Assembly (NCBI GenBank): GCA_002699585.1
Contig: PABP01000038.1
Span: forward strand, 620,001 to 684,000
Length of the DNA: 64,000 bases
Origin: Anaerolineaceae bacterium
GTDB taxonomy: Bacteria > Chloroflexota > Anaerolineae > Aggregatilineales > Phototrophicaceae
Reading direction: 5' to 3'
Both the position numbers and the translations under genes were made by a program. A model generated the notes under the pieces. It made no database searches and had not been told where the DNA came from. It saw only the letters and a list, made by a program, of their open reading frames with translations. Of the stretch, positions 18,672 to 27,693 are shown piece after piece; positions within the stretch are counted from its first letter, which is position 1; every line of letters starts with the position of its first letter.

Positions 18672-19613
18672 TTAGCTGGCATGCCATCGTGCGAAAAAAC
18701 TGGCAGTATCCTCGTCTTTTTCATAAATATCTACATCCGGCATCGACAATAACAAGTCTTCAACAAAATCACCGACCGTCGGGTAACGCTCATGCATCGG
18801 TTTGGCCATCGCCCGCCACAAGGGGAACGATACCGTCTCCGGTAGGTTGGGCTTTACATAATTAATTGGCAAGAGCGCATCTTCGGTATGCTGCTTCATG
18901 AGGGTGTAGATGGATACGCCTTTATAAGGCGGTTCGCCTGTCAGCAGTTCATACGCCAGGCACCCCAATGCATACTGGTCCGTCGCAGGCTGTGGACGTC
19001 CCCCCATCCATAATTCTGGCGCGGCATAACGGCTAACGTAGAAGCTATTGGTATTGCCCAGATGAAACAGGATTTTGGTCAATTGGGAAACGCCCATCTC
19101 GCCCAGGAAGGCATCACCATGATCATCGAGCATGATGTTGATAGGGTCCACCAGCCCATGCACAAAGCCCGCCATGTGGACATCATCCAAGGCCTGCGCA
19201 ATTCGGTTGATGAGGCGCAACGCACTGACAGGAGCTGGCCAATCGGCTTCGCTAACGTCATCAAAGCGCGTACTGTTGCGTTCGGCTTGCTCACGATAGC
19301 GTTTGATGCGCGTCTCCAGCGCCCCGCCTTTCATCACCGTTGAGGCAATATAAAGCGTGTTACCCTCAAATCCAAAATCGATGATGGGCACAGTATAAGC
19401 ACTTAAAATCGATTGTAAGCGGCTGAGCAGTTGGCTGGTTTCTCGGCGCAGGTCGCTGTGTTCTTCGCCCAGGTCGACAGTGCGCAGGGCGACCAATTCA
19501 CCATTTTCACGATGGAGTGCATGGTACAGGGTATGGGTCAGGCTACCCCCCATGACGCGCATGCACCGATAGGGTCCGAATTCCGTGTTGAGCAACGGGC
19601 CAGGATTCGACAT
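18672..19613 (-). CDS. Serine/threonine kinase-fold protein, probable pseudokinase
   Basis: About 313 residues from the ATG at 19613 (the frame extends to 19703; GAGGGG lies upstream of the internal start). The Hanks-kinase layout is clear: FGPYRCMRVMGGSLTHTLYHA loop, APELWMGGRPQPATDQYALGCLAYELLTGEPPYKG (APE and helix F), and the C-lobe. The key residues have gone: VAIK reads VALR, the HRDxKPxN loop reads HGLVDPIN, and DFG reads GEMG. It is therefore predicted to be inactive for phosphotransfer. No TM segment is seen. It may act as a scaffold; a link to the TIR-FHA protein 4 kb away is speculative. Confidence 0.82.
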   Translation of the reverse strand: MSNPGPLLNTEFGPYRCMRVMGGSLTHTLYHALHRENGELVALRTVDLGEEHSDLRRETSQLLSRLQSILSAYTVPIIDFGFEGNTLYIASTVMKGGALETRIKRYREQAERNSTRFDDVSEADWPAPVSALRLINRIAQALDDVHMAGFVHGLVDPINIMLDDHGDAFLGEMGVSQLTKILFHLGNTNSFYVSRYAAPELWMGGRPQPATDQYALGCLAYELLTGEPPYKGVSIYTLMKQHTEDALLPINYVKPNLPETVSFPLWRAMAKPMHERYPTVGDFVEDLLLSMPDVDIYEKDEDTASFFARWHAS

Positions 19614-19783
19614 GAGCCGATTGATGTTCCCCTCATCAATAGTGCTTCTTGTTTGTTGCTTGGGCGAGTGCTTGGATTGCTTCCTCCAAGTCCATAATAG
19701 CATAAACAGCCAAACCCAGGGGTAGCTATCTCATTGAGTTTTGAGGATGTTGCAGATTGTATGGTACTTGCAGCCTGTAACGC

Positions 19784-20902
19784 TCAATCGAGCAGAGATT
19801 CGTACAGCGTGACCAGTTGCTCGGCGACATGATCCCAGGTTGCAGCTTGCGCCTTCTGGCGACCGGCTGCGCTCATCTGTTGGGTCAAGTCCGGCTGGCT
19901 TAACACACGGATGATCGCCGAGGATAGTTCGTCAGCGACATTCGCCTGACTAACGATCAACCCGGTGACGCCATCATCAATGGCATCGACCACGCCGCTG
20001 TTGTCCGTGCCGATGACGGGCAATCCGGCGGCACTGGCTTCTAGATGCACCAACCCAAAACCTTCAAACTTCCAGCCATCGTTCATTGATGGCAGCACAA
20101 AGACATCCGCCGCCCGATACCACCCCAGCAGCGTTTCTTCCGGCACGAACCCGAGCAGATGTACCGTATCTTGTAAATTCAGGCGCTCGATTTCATCTTC
20201 GACCTGAGCCACGTAATTGGGTTCGGCGCTGGTTGTGCCTAATACAATGCACTGCACATCGGGGATGGCCTCACGCACAGTCGCCATTGCCTGGACTAAT
20301 TGCAAAGTGCCTTTGCGCCGCTTGACGCCCCCTGCCGTGATAACCGTCGGTCCGCGTTTAGGTTCTGCAAGAGGCGGCAAATTGGCGAAACGCTCCACAT
20401 TGACCGCATTGGCGATCACTTGCGTTTGCGCACCGGGCAGCACTTGCTGCACGATCTGTTCCGTATAGTGGCTGACGCAGGCCATCACAGCACGACGATA
20501 AGCCCGCTTGTAAATGAGGCTGACAGGCCAACGGCGCTGCTGTGGATAGCGGGCATAGCTGCCATGTACCGTCATCACCAAGGGGCGATGTCCGGCGAGG
20601 CGAGCAGCCAGCGGCGCGTACATCTCAACGGCACAGTGGATGACATCACATTCCAGCAGCATCATACGTGCCGAAGGCAAGGCGTCCAGCAGTCTAAAGA
20701 GAAAACGCGGTTCGGTGGGGGTTACGTCCGGCAAAATCGGAACGAGGGTATAGTCGAGTTCGTCATCGCTCAGTTCCATATTATGTGGAACCAGCACGGT
20801 GACTTCGTGGCCAGCTTTCGCCAGGGACTCCACAAGAACCTGACTATAATGCTCCCAACCACTGTTGGCGGTGAGTTTGGCGGCCAGGATACCTATATGC
20901 AT
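19784..20902 (-). CDS. Glycosyltransferase family 4 (GT-B)
   Basis: 372 residues. An N-terminal Rossmann domain (MHIGILAAKLTANSGWEHYSQ, with VLVESLAKAGHEVTVLVPHN) is followed by the C-terminal glycosyltransferase domain: GGVKRRKGTLQLVQAMA, VHLLGFVPEETLLGWYRAADVFVLPSMNDGWKFEGFGLVHLEASAAGLPVIGTDNSGVVDAI. The EGFGLVHLEA motif corresponds to the retaining Ex7E signature. It transfers a sugar from a nucleotide-sugar donor; donor and acceptor are unknown. No Shine-Dalgarno is evident before the ATG. It follows the HEAT-repeat gene by about 90 bases. Confidence 0.9.
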   Translation of the reverse strand: MHIGILAAKLTANSGWEHYSQVLVESLAKAGHEVTVLVPHNMELSDDELDYTLVPILPDVTPTEPRFLFRLLDALPSARMMLLECDVIHCAVEMYAPLAARLAGHRPLVMTVHGSYARYPQQRRWPVSLIYKRAYRRAVMACVSHYTEQIVQQVLPGAQTQVIANAVNVERFANLPPLAEPKRGPTVITAGGVKRRKGTLQLVQAMATVREAIPDVQCIVLGTTSAEPNYVAQVEDEIERLNLQDTVHLLGFVPEETLLGWYRAADVFVLPSMNDGWKFEGFGLVHLEASAAGLPVIGTDNSGVVDAIDDGVTGLIVSQANVADELSSAIIRVLSQPDLTQQMSAAGRQKAQAATWDHVAEQLVTLYESLLD

Positions 20903-20969
20903 GGGGATTTCACACAGTTGAAATGGATCATTGGCCCATTATAACGGAAGTTAGACTAGGGGGAACGGA

Positions 20970-20985
20970 CAGGGCCTAAGCCCTG
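20970..20985 (-). other. Short GC hairpin between HEAT and glycosyltransferase genes
   Basis: CAGGGC / GCCCTG stem with a CTAA loop, no T-run. It lies 11 bases past the HEAT gene stop on the minus strand. Confidence 0.35.
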
Positions 20986-20995
20986 CCCGGAATTG

Positions 20996-21478
20996 TTAAG
21001 CGGATTGTTCTTGTATGCGCTCGATGGCTTCTTTGGCGAAACGGCTCACACCGGCGTCACCATCTTTGCAGGCGACTTCCAACGGTTTGATGGCTCGTTC
21101 GCTGCCGATTTTGCCGAGTGCCATCGCAGACGCGCGACGCACAGCCTTGTTGTCATCGAACAGGGCTTTGACGAGGCCGGGTACAGCCGGATGCCCAATG
21201 TTGATCAGGGCGGCAGTCGCTGCCATGCGCAGGAACATATCGTCAAAGCGCAGCGCAACCAGTAGATCAGTCACGGCACTCTCGGCCTCATCGCCAATTT
21301 TGGAGAGCGCTTGCGCAGCAAGATAACGTGTACCTGGGTCACCCTCACGCACGAGCTGGGCCAGGTAAGGCACGGCTGGCGCGTACTGTTCTTCCCCCAG
21401 GAACGTTACCGCTTCGGCGCGTTCTTCTGCGTTGCCACTCTTCAGCGTGTTAAATGCGCGTTCCAGGGTATTGCTCAT
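20996..21478 (-). CDS. HEAT-repeat protein
   Basis: 160 residues composed almost entirely of about five HEAT-type helical pairs: AEAVTFLGEEQYAPAVPYLAQLV, TRYLAAQALSKIGDEAESAVTDLLVAL, LRMAATAALINIGHPAVPGLVKAL, VRRASAMALGKIGSERAIKPLEVA, and VSRFAKEAIERI. These resemble phycobilisome-lyase-like/PBS HEAT repeats used as protein-binding scaffolds. GGAG lies six bases before the ATG. The partner is unknown. Confidence 0.88.
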   Translation of the reverse strand: MSNTLERAFNTLKSGNAEERAEAVTFLGEEQYAPAVPYLAQLVREGDPGTRYLAAQALSKIGDEAESAVTDLLVALRFDDMFLRMAATAALINIGHPAVPGLVKALFDDNKAVRRASAMALGKIGSERAIKPLEVACKDGDAGVSRFAKEAIERIQEQSA

Positions 21479-21666
21479 AGTATCTCCAATGCTTGATGAT
21501 TATGCTTACAGTACGGATGGGTTGCGATTGCAGGGGTCTGTTGACGCCTATAGACCACAATCGCCCCTATCTGACGCTGTAACAGGATTCCATTTTACTG
21601 GGTTTTCGTAAACGATGTATCAGAAACATTCAGTCAGAAATGCCAACAACGCTAGGAACACAAACC

Positions 21667-21957
21667 TTAACCTTCTGCCCCGTCGGTGGCTTCCTTCTGA
21701 CGGGCATCCAACTGGTTGGCACGTTCTGTCCAGGCCTTGACTGAGGGCGAATCCTCGGCACCGGACCCATGCACACTAACATCTTCTTGCGCACCATAGA
21801 CCATCACGCCCACGACAACCCAGAACGCAACGATAATAATGGCGATCATGGCTGCAACGGCCAACGCAGGCTGCCCAATCAACAAAACAACGATGTAGAT
21901 AGCGAATGATGCCACTATCCCCGCAGCGAGTTTTCCACCGAGTGTATCCAAATTCAT
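21667..21957 (-). CDS. Small two-helix membrane protein
   Basis: 96 residues with two hydrophobic helices (about 10-30 and 33-55), then a hydrophilic acidic tail (DVSVHGSGAEDSPSVKAWTERANQLDARQ). GGTGAAGG precedes the ATG. No family recognised. It is divergent from the cytochrome oxidase operon across a 635-bp gap. Confidence 0.65.
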   Translation of the reverse strand: MNLDTLGGKLAAGIVASFAIYIVVLLIGQPALAVAAMIAIIIVAFWVVVGVMVYGAQEDVSVHGSGAEDSPSVKAWTERANQLDARQKEATDGAEG

Positions 21958-22592
21958 GCCTTCACCCTCTCTTTAGGTATAGCCATTTGATGACTTGAGT
22001 ATGGCTGCAACAGCCGATATTTCAAATAGTTTTGCTCAATAAAAATATTATAACGAGCTTGCCGCGCATTCGTAAGTCAAGATTACGAAGTCGCTCGCCT
22101 TCTTATGTGACTTCTTATGCGACATTTAGCTGTGACCTTTAATGGTTTAGGCTACCCTACATTTGTGGAATGAGCCGATTTTTCACAGGGATTTCTCACT
22201 CGCATAAGTGGCACGGGCTGGTATCATAGGGGCAGCTTCATTGTTCTTGCCTTTGTTCGTGTCCTTCACAGAGGCGGCAACAGGTGCGCCATAAGCCAGT
22301 CCCTTCATTATAGGATCAACAGATTCTTTGGTTGGCAGTGCGTTCGCGCTGTCATATGCTTGTGACTGTGAGATGTTTTTGGTACACTAAACGCGCATTT
22401 GTGAAAAAAAGAATAAAGTTCCCATTACAAACGTCATTGACATCGTCTTGAACAAATTCAGCGTGTTGCAATCGGCCTTATCGTGGCTCGCGAATGTATT
22501 TCGCAAATTACGAAGCATCATCGACGCCTGGTCTGATAGAGCACGTCAACTGGATTTACCTTGTCAACACCGGAAAAGTAGGACTTAACGGA
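21958..22592. other. Long divergent regulatory region upstream of the cytochrome oxidase operon
   Basis: 635 bp without a convincing gene. It contains a tandem 12-mer (CTTCTTATGTGA then CTTCTTATGCGA, 22099-22122) and a candidate promoter at 22360-22388. The in-frame extension from 22494 to the chosen coxB start lacks a ribosome binding site. The length suggests regulated expression of the oxidase genes. Confidence 0.5.
22360..22388 (+). promoter_or_regulatory. Candidate promoter of the cytochrome oxidase operon
   Basis: TTGTGA, 17-bp spacer, TACACT. It implies a leader of about 200 bases before the coxB ATG at 22593. A TTGACA at 22437-22442 has no matching -10. Confidence 0.45.
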
Positions 22593-24116
22593 ATGGCAGC
22601 GACTCAACCTCAGCAGAGTTCCAACTCATCCGCTTTTGGGGTCAGCCTCATTAGCATTATTATTTTCGGCGTCGCCATGGTCATCTTTGGCCTGGTGATT
22701 GGAGCTGTTTTCACCTCCAAAATCTTGCCGGAACAAGCATCAGAACAAGCGATTGCAACCGATGGCCTCTTCCAGGTATTGCTGTCCATTGGTGCGATGG
22801 TTTTCTTCCTGGTGCAGGGGCTGCTCGTCATCAGCGTCATACGCTTCCGCAAGCGCCCCAACGACATCACCGATGGCCCGAATATCCACGGTAACGTCAC
22901 CCTAGAAATCGTATGGACGATTATTCCATCTGTGATTGTCGTCATCCTGGCGATTTTGTCGTATGTGGTGTGGCAAGATAACGCTGCCCCGCGTGCACAG
23001 CCCAATTTCGTCAACGGCGAACCGATCACGATTAACGCACGCGGTCAGCGCTATGCGTGGACCTTCGAGTATGTAACCAATGTCGAAGTGCCCGCAGAAG
23101 AAGCCAGCGCCGTTCAGGTGCAAGATGGTGGCGAAGAGAGCGCAGCCAATATGGTTAGCTTCACCACCAATCAACTGCATACTTATGCTGGCCAAAACGT
23201 CGAGCTACAGATGCAGACAGCCGATGTGATTCATTCCTTCTGGATCCCGGCAATGCGTGTCAAGCAAGATTTGCTACCGGGTAAAGAGACGACCATTCGC
23301 TTTACGCCCATCGAAACAGAAGATGGCTTCCCCTATGCCACGTTGGAAGGCCCCTTCGACCTGCTATTGGAAGAAGATGGCACCCGTGAAACACGCAGCT
23401 TTGGCGACGCAGCCGAACTGGTCGTGCGCGTCATTGGCGAAGAAAGCGGTGGCAACCTGACTCGTGTCCAACTCGATACGGGCCTACAAGGTCTGGTGGA
23501 TTCTAGCCTGATTGGCAGCACCTATGCGCGCTATCGTCTCAACTGCGCGGAACTGTGCGGCGGTGGTCATGGAGAGATGTACACCTACCTGATCGTGCAT
23601 CCCGACGAAGAAACCTATCTAGCCGCCTTCTATGATTCACAAGTCGATGCGGTCCTCAACCCACCGGCAGATCCTGTCCTAATCGGCCAACGCGCCATTA
23701 CCAACTATGCTTGCGCAGGGTGCCATACCTTCAGCGCGCTCGGTTGGAGCGGCATGACCGGTCCAGCGCTAGACGGCATCGGTGATCGTGCAGGTGACCG
23801 GGCCACTGCTGCTGGCGATAGCAACGGCGCTGAATACATCATTCAGTCCATTCGTGAGCCGCAAGCGTATTTCGTACCCGGTTATGATGGCGTCATCATG
23901 CCGATCCATGACAGCACCGACGACGGCACCAATACTTACATGCCTCAGAGCGATCTGATCGGTATTGTGGCTTACCTGTGCTCGCAAACGGCCAGCGGGG
24001 AACTCACTGATAGCACTTGTGGCCTGGAAAGTTGGCAAGCCGACGGTGGCACTTTGGCCGATACGGCGGCAGTCGTCGAAGAACTGACGGCATTGAGCGA
24101 TCCCTACCAGGAATAA
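22593..24116 (+). CDS. coxB: Cytochrome c oxidase subunit II fused to cytochrome c
   Basis: 507 residues from the ATG at 22593 (AGGA nine bases upstream; the frame opens at 22494). Two TM helices (about 15-40 and 55-80) are followed by the cupredoxin domain with the binuclear CuA site: His in ADVIHSFWIPAMRVKQDLLPGK and the C-x3-C-x3-H-x2-M set in LNCAELCGGGHGEM. A C-terminal cytochrome c domain carries CAGCH (ITNYACAGCHTFSALGW) and a distal Met region (GVIMPIH). It accepts electrons from a c-type carrier and passes them to subunit I. An insert of about 50 residues lies between the two CuA halves. The fusion is typical of caa3-type enzymes. Confidence 0.95.
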   Translation: MAATQPQQSSNSSAFGVSLISIIIFGVAMVIFGLVIGAVFTSKILPEQASEQAIATDGLFQVLLSIGAMVFFLVQGLLVISVIRFRKRPNDITDGPNIHGNVTLEIVWTIIPSVIVVILAILSYVVWQDNAAPRAQPNFVNGEPITINARGQRYAWTFEYVTNVEVPAEEASAVQVQDGGEESAANMVSFTTNQLHTYAGQNVELQMQTADVIHSFWIPAMRVKQDLLPGKETTIRFTPIETEDGFPYATLEGPFDLLLEEDGTRETRSFGDAAELVVRVIGEESGGNLTRVQLDTGLQGLVDSSLIGSTYARYRLNCAELCGGGHGEMYTYLIVHPDEETYLAAFYDSQVDAVLNPPADPVLIGQRAITNYACAGCHTFSALGWSGMTGPALDGIGDRAGDRATAAGDSNGAEYIIQSIREPQAYFVPGYDGVIMPIHDSTDDGTNTYMPQSDLIGIVAYLCSQTASGELTDSTCGLESWQADGGTLADTAAVVEELTALSDPYQE

Positions 24117-24189
24117 TTAGCGAAAATGATGAGGGGTGGGTTGCCCACCCCCAACCTGTCACCCATGTTGATGGAAAGGTAACTTTTTC

Positions 24190-25905
24190 ATGGCAACCAT
24201 CTCAGTCCCGTTAGGCGAGCGGCAAACCCAATCCATGCCGCACTGGACGGAGTACTTCCGCTGGACGGTCGATCATAAGATCATCGGCGTGCAGTACGGC
24301 GTCACCGCCTTCATTTTCTTCCTGATTGGTGGTGCACTGGCCATGCTGATCCGCTGGGAACTCTTGACCCCGGCGCTCGACACGATGGCCTCTGGTACGG
24401 CCTATAACCAGCTCTTCACCATTCACGGTACGATCATGATCTTCTTGTTCGTGATCCCTATGTGGGGCGCGTTCGGGAATTATCTGATTCCATTGCAACT
24501 CGGTGCGGGGGATATGGCCTTTCCCTGGTTAAATGCCTTCGCCTTCTGGTTGATCCCACCGGCGGGTATCCTGGTAATTATGGGCTACTTCGTTGGTCAG
24601 GCAGAAGCCGGCTGGACATCTTACCCACCGCTTTCGACGTTATTTAGTGGTGATGGCCAGACGTTGTGGGCGATGGGCGCTCACCTCCTGGGTATCTCTT
24701 CGATCCTTGGCTCGATCAACTTCCTGGTGACTATCCTCAACATGCGTCCCGAAGGCATGTCCCTGTGGAAGATGCCGCTGTTCTGCTGGGCGCAGATGGC
24801 GACTAGCACCATTGCTGTGATGGCGACCCCCTTCCTGGCAGGCGCATTGACGCTGCTGCTGCTCGACCGTGTCGGCGGCACATCGTTCTTCGATGCCACC
24901 CAGGGCGGTGACGTGCTGCTGTGGCAAAACGTATTCTGGTTCTACAGTCACCCGGCAGTCTATATCATGATTCTGCCCGGTATGGGTGTCCTGAGCGAAG
25001 TGCTCAGCATCCACAGCCGCAAGCCAATCTTCGGCTATCGTATGATCGGCCTTAGCAGTATGGCGATTGCGATTGTGGGCTTCTTCGTGTGGGCGCACCA
25101 CATGTTCACCAGCCTGCAGCCAGAACTGCGTATCCCGTTCATGATTACCACCATGATTATCGCCGTGCCAACAGGCATCAAAATCTTTAGCTGGATCGGT
25201 ACGCTGTGGGGCGGCAAAATTCGCTTCACCAGCGCCATGCTTTTCTCGCTGGGCTTCCTATCCATGTTTGTGATTGGCGGCATCAGCGGTGTGATGTTGG
25301 CAGCGATTCCATTTAACTATCAGGTCCACGATACCTACTTCGTGGTCAGCCACTTCCACTTTGTGCTATTCGGTGGGTCGGTCTTCGCGATCTACAGCGG
25401 TCTGTATCACTGGTTCCCGAAGGTCACAGGCCGCATGATGAATGAAACAGCGGGTCGCGTCCACTTTGTACTGACATACCTGGGTTTCTTCTTCACATTC
25501 TTCCCGATGCACATGGCCGGTATGCTCGGTATGCCACGCCGTGTGGCGGTCTACGCACCAGAACTGCAAACCTGGAACGTGATTATCAGTATCTTCTCGT
25601 TCATCCTGGGTATCTCGACCTTTGTCTTTGTGGGCAACGTCATCTGGAGTATGGCACGCGGACGCCGTGCAGGGGCGAACCCCTGGCGTGCGCTCACCCT
25701 GGAATGGGCGACGACATCGCCGCCACCCGCATGGAACTTCGACGAGCCACCCATTCCGTTTGAAGATCCGTATGGTTATGGGACCGAAGCGGCAACGGCT
25801 TACCTGGATGCGATTGATCGCACCTTCGGCGTGCCGGAGCCACCACGCCCGAATATCACAGGCGGCGATAAGCAGGATGCCCTGCCATCGCCTGCTGGCG
25901 ACTAG
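24190..25905 (+). CDS. coxA: Cytochrome c oxidase subunit I (A2-type heme-copper oxidase)
   Basis: 571 residues with 12 expected TM helices. It holds low-spin heme, high-spin heme and CuB, and pumps protons. Visible ligands: the His of FTIHGTIMIFLFVIP; FYSHPAVYIMILPGMGVLSEV (helix VI CuB His, with the cross-linked Tyr absent from the usual GHPEVY); HHMF (helix VII); and VSHFHFVLFGG (helix X heme ligands). YSHP in helix VI is the mark of A2-type oxidases, in which it replaces GHPE. AAAGGT lies nine bases before the ATG. It follows coxB by 73 bases. Confidence 0.97.
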   Translation: MATISVPLGERQTQSMPHWTEYFRWTVDHKIIGVQYGVTAFIFFLIGGALAMLIRWELLTPALDTMASGTAYNQLFTIHGTIMIFLFVIPMWGAFGNYLIPLQLGAGDMAFPWLNAFAFWLIPPAGILVIMGYFVGQAEAGWTSYPPLSTLFSGDGQTLWAMGAHLLGISSILGSINFLVTILNMRPEGMSLWKMPLFCWAQMATSTIAVMATPFLAGALTLLLLDRVGGTSFFDATQGGDVLLWQNVFWFYSHPAVYIMILPGMGVLSEVLSIHSRKPIFGYRMIGLSSMAIAIVGFFVWAHHMFTSLQPELRIPFMITTMIIAVPTGIKIFSWIGTLWGGKIRFTSAMLFSLGFLSMFVIGGISGVMLAAIPFNYQVHDTYFVVSHFHFVLFGGSVFAIYSGLYHWFPKVTGRMMNETAGRVHFVLTYLGFFFTFFPMHMAGMLGMPRRVAVYAPELQTWNVIISIFSFILGISTFVFVGNVIWSMARGRRAGANPWRALTLEWATTSPPPAWNFDEPPIPFEDPYGYGTEAATAYLDAIDRTFGVPEPPRPNITGGDKQDALPSPAGD

Positions 25906-25928
25906 CACACGATCAACATCATTTACCA

Positions 25929-25946
25929 GGGGCGCGCATGCGCCCC
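25929..25946 (+). other. Intercistronic GC hairpin after coxA
   Basis: GGGGCGC / GCGCCCC with a GCAT loop, no T-tract. It may stabilise the coxBA transcript or give partial termination before the following subunit III-like gene. Confidence 0.4.
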
Positions 25947-26036
25947 GCTTACCATTCATCGCAGCATTTCAGCACAGCAAATAATATGGGGCCTACGATC
26001 AACTATTTGTCTTTTTAGACAAGCGAGCAATACATC

Positions 26037-26660
26037 ATGCAATACATGGACAATTACCGTCCTCGGACAATCGAAGAGAAAAAACAACAGGAGCGCGAAC
26101 GCGCCGAGCAAGAAGCCCAAATGCGCGAGCGCAACAATCGCATGGGCTTGGCCCTTTTCCAGGGGTCATGGATTATGGCCTTCGTCTGTCTGGCATTGGT
26201 TTATCTGGTGATGGGTGCGGTCCCTGGCTGGCGTCCTGCGGTCGGCAACCGACCTGATGCCCTGCTGCCGACCATTGCCACCGTCATTCTGCTGGTGTCA
26301 ACCTTTTTGGCGCGCAGCGGCTGGCAGGCCGTCACCCGCGATGACATCCAGCGCTTCTTAAACCTGTGGATGACCGCTATCGTACTGGGTGGCGTGTTCT
26401 TCCTGATTATGCTGACGCAGTTCGCCGCCATCAGCCCAACGGAAACTGATTTGCAGTACGTCCAGCTTTACCGTGTGTTGGTCGGCTACCATGCGCTGCA
26501 TACGCTGATTATCGGCTACATGATGGTCCAGGTGTGGCGCTATGGCCGCGAGGGGCGATATCACAGCGGCAACCACTGGATCGTAGAAGCCGAGCTGAAA
26601 TTGTGGTATTTCGTGACTGCGGCCTGGCTCATCTTTTATGTGGTGCTGTACCTGACCTGA
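26037..26660 (+). CDS. Cytochrome c oxidase subunit III-like protein
   Basis: 207 residues. A charged N-terminus of about 35 residues (EEKKQQERERAEQEAQMRERNNR) precedes about five TM helices. The C-terminal half (YHALHTLIIGYMMVQVWRYGREGRYHSGNHWIVEAELKLWYFVTAAWLIFYVVLYL) matches heme-copper oxidase subunit III, whose members end with a helix like WHFVDVVW. The true second copy at 27694-28512 follows, so the operon holds two subunit III-type genes. No strong ribosome binding site is seen. Whether this copy is a structural subunit is inferred from position. Confidence 0.8.
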   Translation: MQYMDNYRPRTIEEKKQQERERAEQEAQMRERNNRMGLALFQGSWIMAFVCLALVYLVMGAVPGWRPAVGNRPDALLPTIATVILLVSTFLARSGWQAVTRDDIQRFLNLWMTAIVLGGVFFLIMLTQFAAISPTETDLQYVQLYRVLVGYHALHTLIIGYMMVQVWRYGREGRYHSGNHWIVEAELKLWYFVTAAWLIFYVVLYLT

Positions 26661-26682
26661 GTCAACAGCAATGCACGATGCC

Positions 26683-26711
26683 ATGACGAACACGGCTGTT
26701 CAAGGTATAAT
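26683..26711 (+). promoter_or_regulatory. Internal promoter in the oxidase operon
   Basis: ATGACG, 17-bp spacer, perfect TATAAT, 110 bases before the ATG at 26821. It would let the distal four-TM protein, coxC and subunit IV be made independently of coxBA. Confidence 0.55.
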
Positions 26712-26747
26712 GGCGACGCTTTGGAACCAATAACTAGAATCAAAGAT

Positions 26748-26771
26748 CTGTTCTTTGGAACAGCGATTTTT
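26748..26771 (+). other. Weak hairpin with downstream T-tract
   Basis: CTGTTC / GAACAG six-base stem, TTTG loop, then TTTTT five bases later. It lies between the internal promoter and the gene at 26821, so it may act as an attenuator. Confidence 0.35.
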
Positions 26772-26820
26772 AGCAAAAACGCGATCACTCTCGAGTGCAC
26801 TTAAGGAGAGCTAAACCGTA

Positions 26821-27600
26821 ATGTTTGAAAAACCCGGCATTCAACGTGCTGTGCCGATGGCCATCCTGGGCTTTATCATCGGTGTGGCATTGGTGCAATT
26901 CATCCGCAGCCTGCAACAAATGGACCCACTCTGGGACCCCGGCGTCATCTTCGTCGTGATTCCATTCTTCATCACGGGCTTCTTTATGTGGGGGATGGGG
27001 GCTTTCGACCCGCGCATGAGCGAGCACGCTCATGGCCCGGACGACGCCCACGAAACGGCTATCGTCGCGGTTGAGGGCGAAGAGGTTCATGCCGTAGAAG
27101 AAGAACCCGGTCCCTGGGCGGTGCTCATGGGCCAGATGTGGCGCATTTCTTTCGCCATTATTCTGGTCGTGGTCATTCTGTTTGCCTTTGCGACCGCGCC
27201 CACGGGCCTGTTCCTGAAACAGGTTAACCAAGCAGAGGGCAGCGTCGCCGCCGTAGAAGCCCAGCAGTCCTTCTTGCTGCCGCTGGGTATCGATACTGTC
27301 GAAGCCAGCCAGCTATCGGTGTTCCTGGCCTTTGTGATCTTCACCGTGTTGTCGGTTGTCCTCGTTGCAGGTGCGATTGCCTTTGTGTTCGCGTTCTTCA
27401 ATAAGGAAACTAAAGTCGTCGAAGGTATGGAAACGACCACTGTGACTTATCAGGCGGCGGAACCACGCGGGATCCTGGGCATCCTTCAAGCCATCGTTAA
27501 CGTGCTGGTCGGGGCCTTACGCTGGGTCCTACGCGGGATTGGCAACATCGCCCGTGGCCTACGCCGCGGCCTGCCGTATTTCTTTGGCTATCGCAACTAA
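26821..27600 (+). CDS. Oxidase-operon membrane protein of unknown function
   Basis: 259 residues with about four TM helices: 13-30, 41-62, about 100-125, and about 160-185. A His/Glu-rich loop (SEHAHGPDDAHETAIVAVEGEEVHAVEEE) separates the second and third, and an amphipathic basic tail (LRWVLRGIGNIARGLRRGLPYFFG) follows. AAGGAGAG precedes the ATG. It sits between the subunit III-like gene and coxC, so an oxidase assembly or accessory role is inferred. The His-rich loop could bind copper. No family recognised. Confidence 0.75.
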   Translation: MFEKPGIQRAVPMAILGFIIGVALVQFIRSLQQMDPLWDPGVIFVVIPFFITGFFMWGMGAFDPRMSEHAHGPDDAHETAIVAVEGEEVHAVEEEPGPWAVLMGQMWRISFAIILVVVILFAFATAPTGLFLKQVNQAEGSVAAVEAQQSFLLPLGIDTVEASQLSVFLAFVIFTVLSVVLVAGAIAFVFAFFNKETKVVEGMETTTVTYQAAEPRGILGILQAIVNVLVGALRWVLRGIGNIARGLRRGLPYFFGYRN

Positions 27601-27638
27601 CGCTATCGCAACGCTATCAAGACGAGCACTATCGCAAC
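27588..27638 (+). repeat. Direct repeats CTATCGCAAC across a stop codon
   Basis: Three exact copies of CTATCGCAAC at 27588, 27603 and 27629, plus a degenerate copy at 27614 (CTATCAAGAC). The first encodes the last residues of the four-TM protein; the rest lie in the 93-bp gap before coxC. Confidence 0.7.
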
Positions 27639-27693
27639 AAACTTATTGAAACCGGGTATTTGAGCGTGACTGTTAATCTGTAGGGAGAACTTT

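Noticed and set aside
20300-20944. Plus-strand frame of 214 codons
   Set aside because: Antisense to the glycosyltransferase gene.
22494-22592. N-terminal extension of coxB
   Set aside because: No ribosome binding site and no conserved sequence; AGGA lies before the internal ATG at 22593.
25366-25959. Minus-strand frame of 197 codons
   Set aside because: Antisense to coxA.
27588-27638. CRISPR array
   Set aside because: Repeats are only 10 bases with unequal short spacers; no cas genes in the window.
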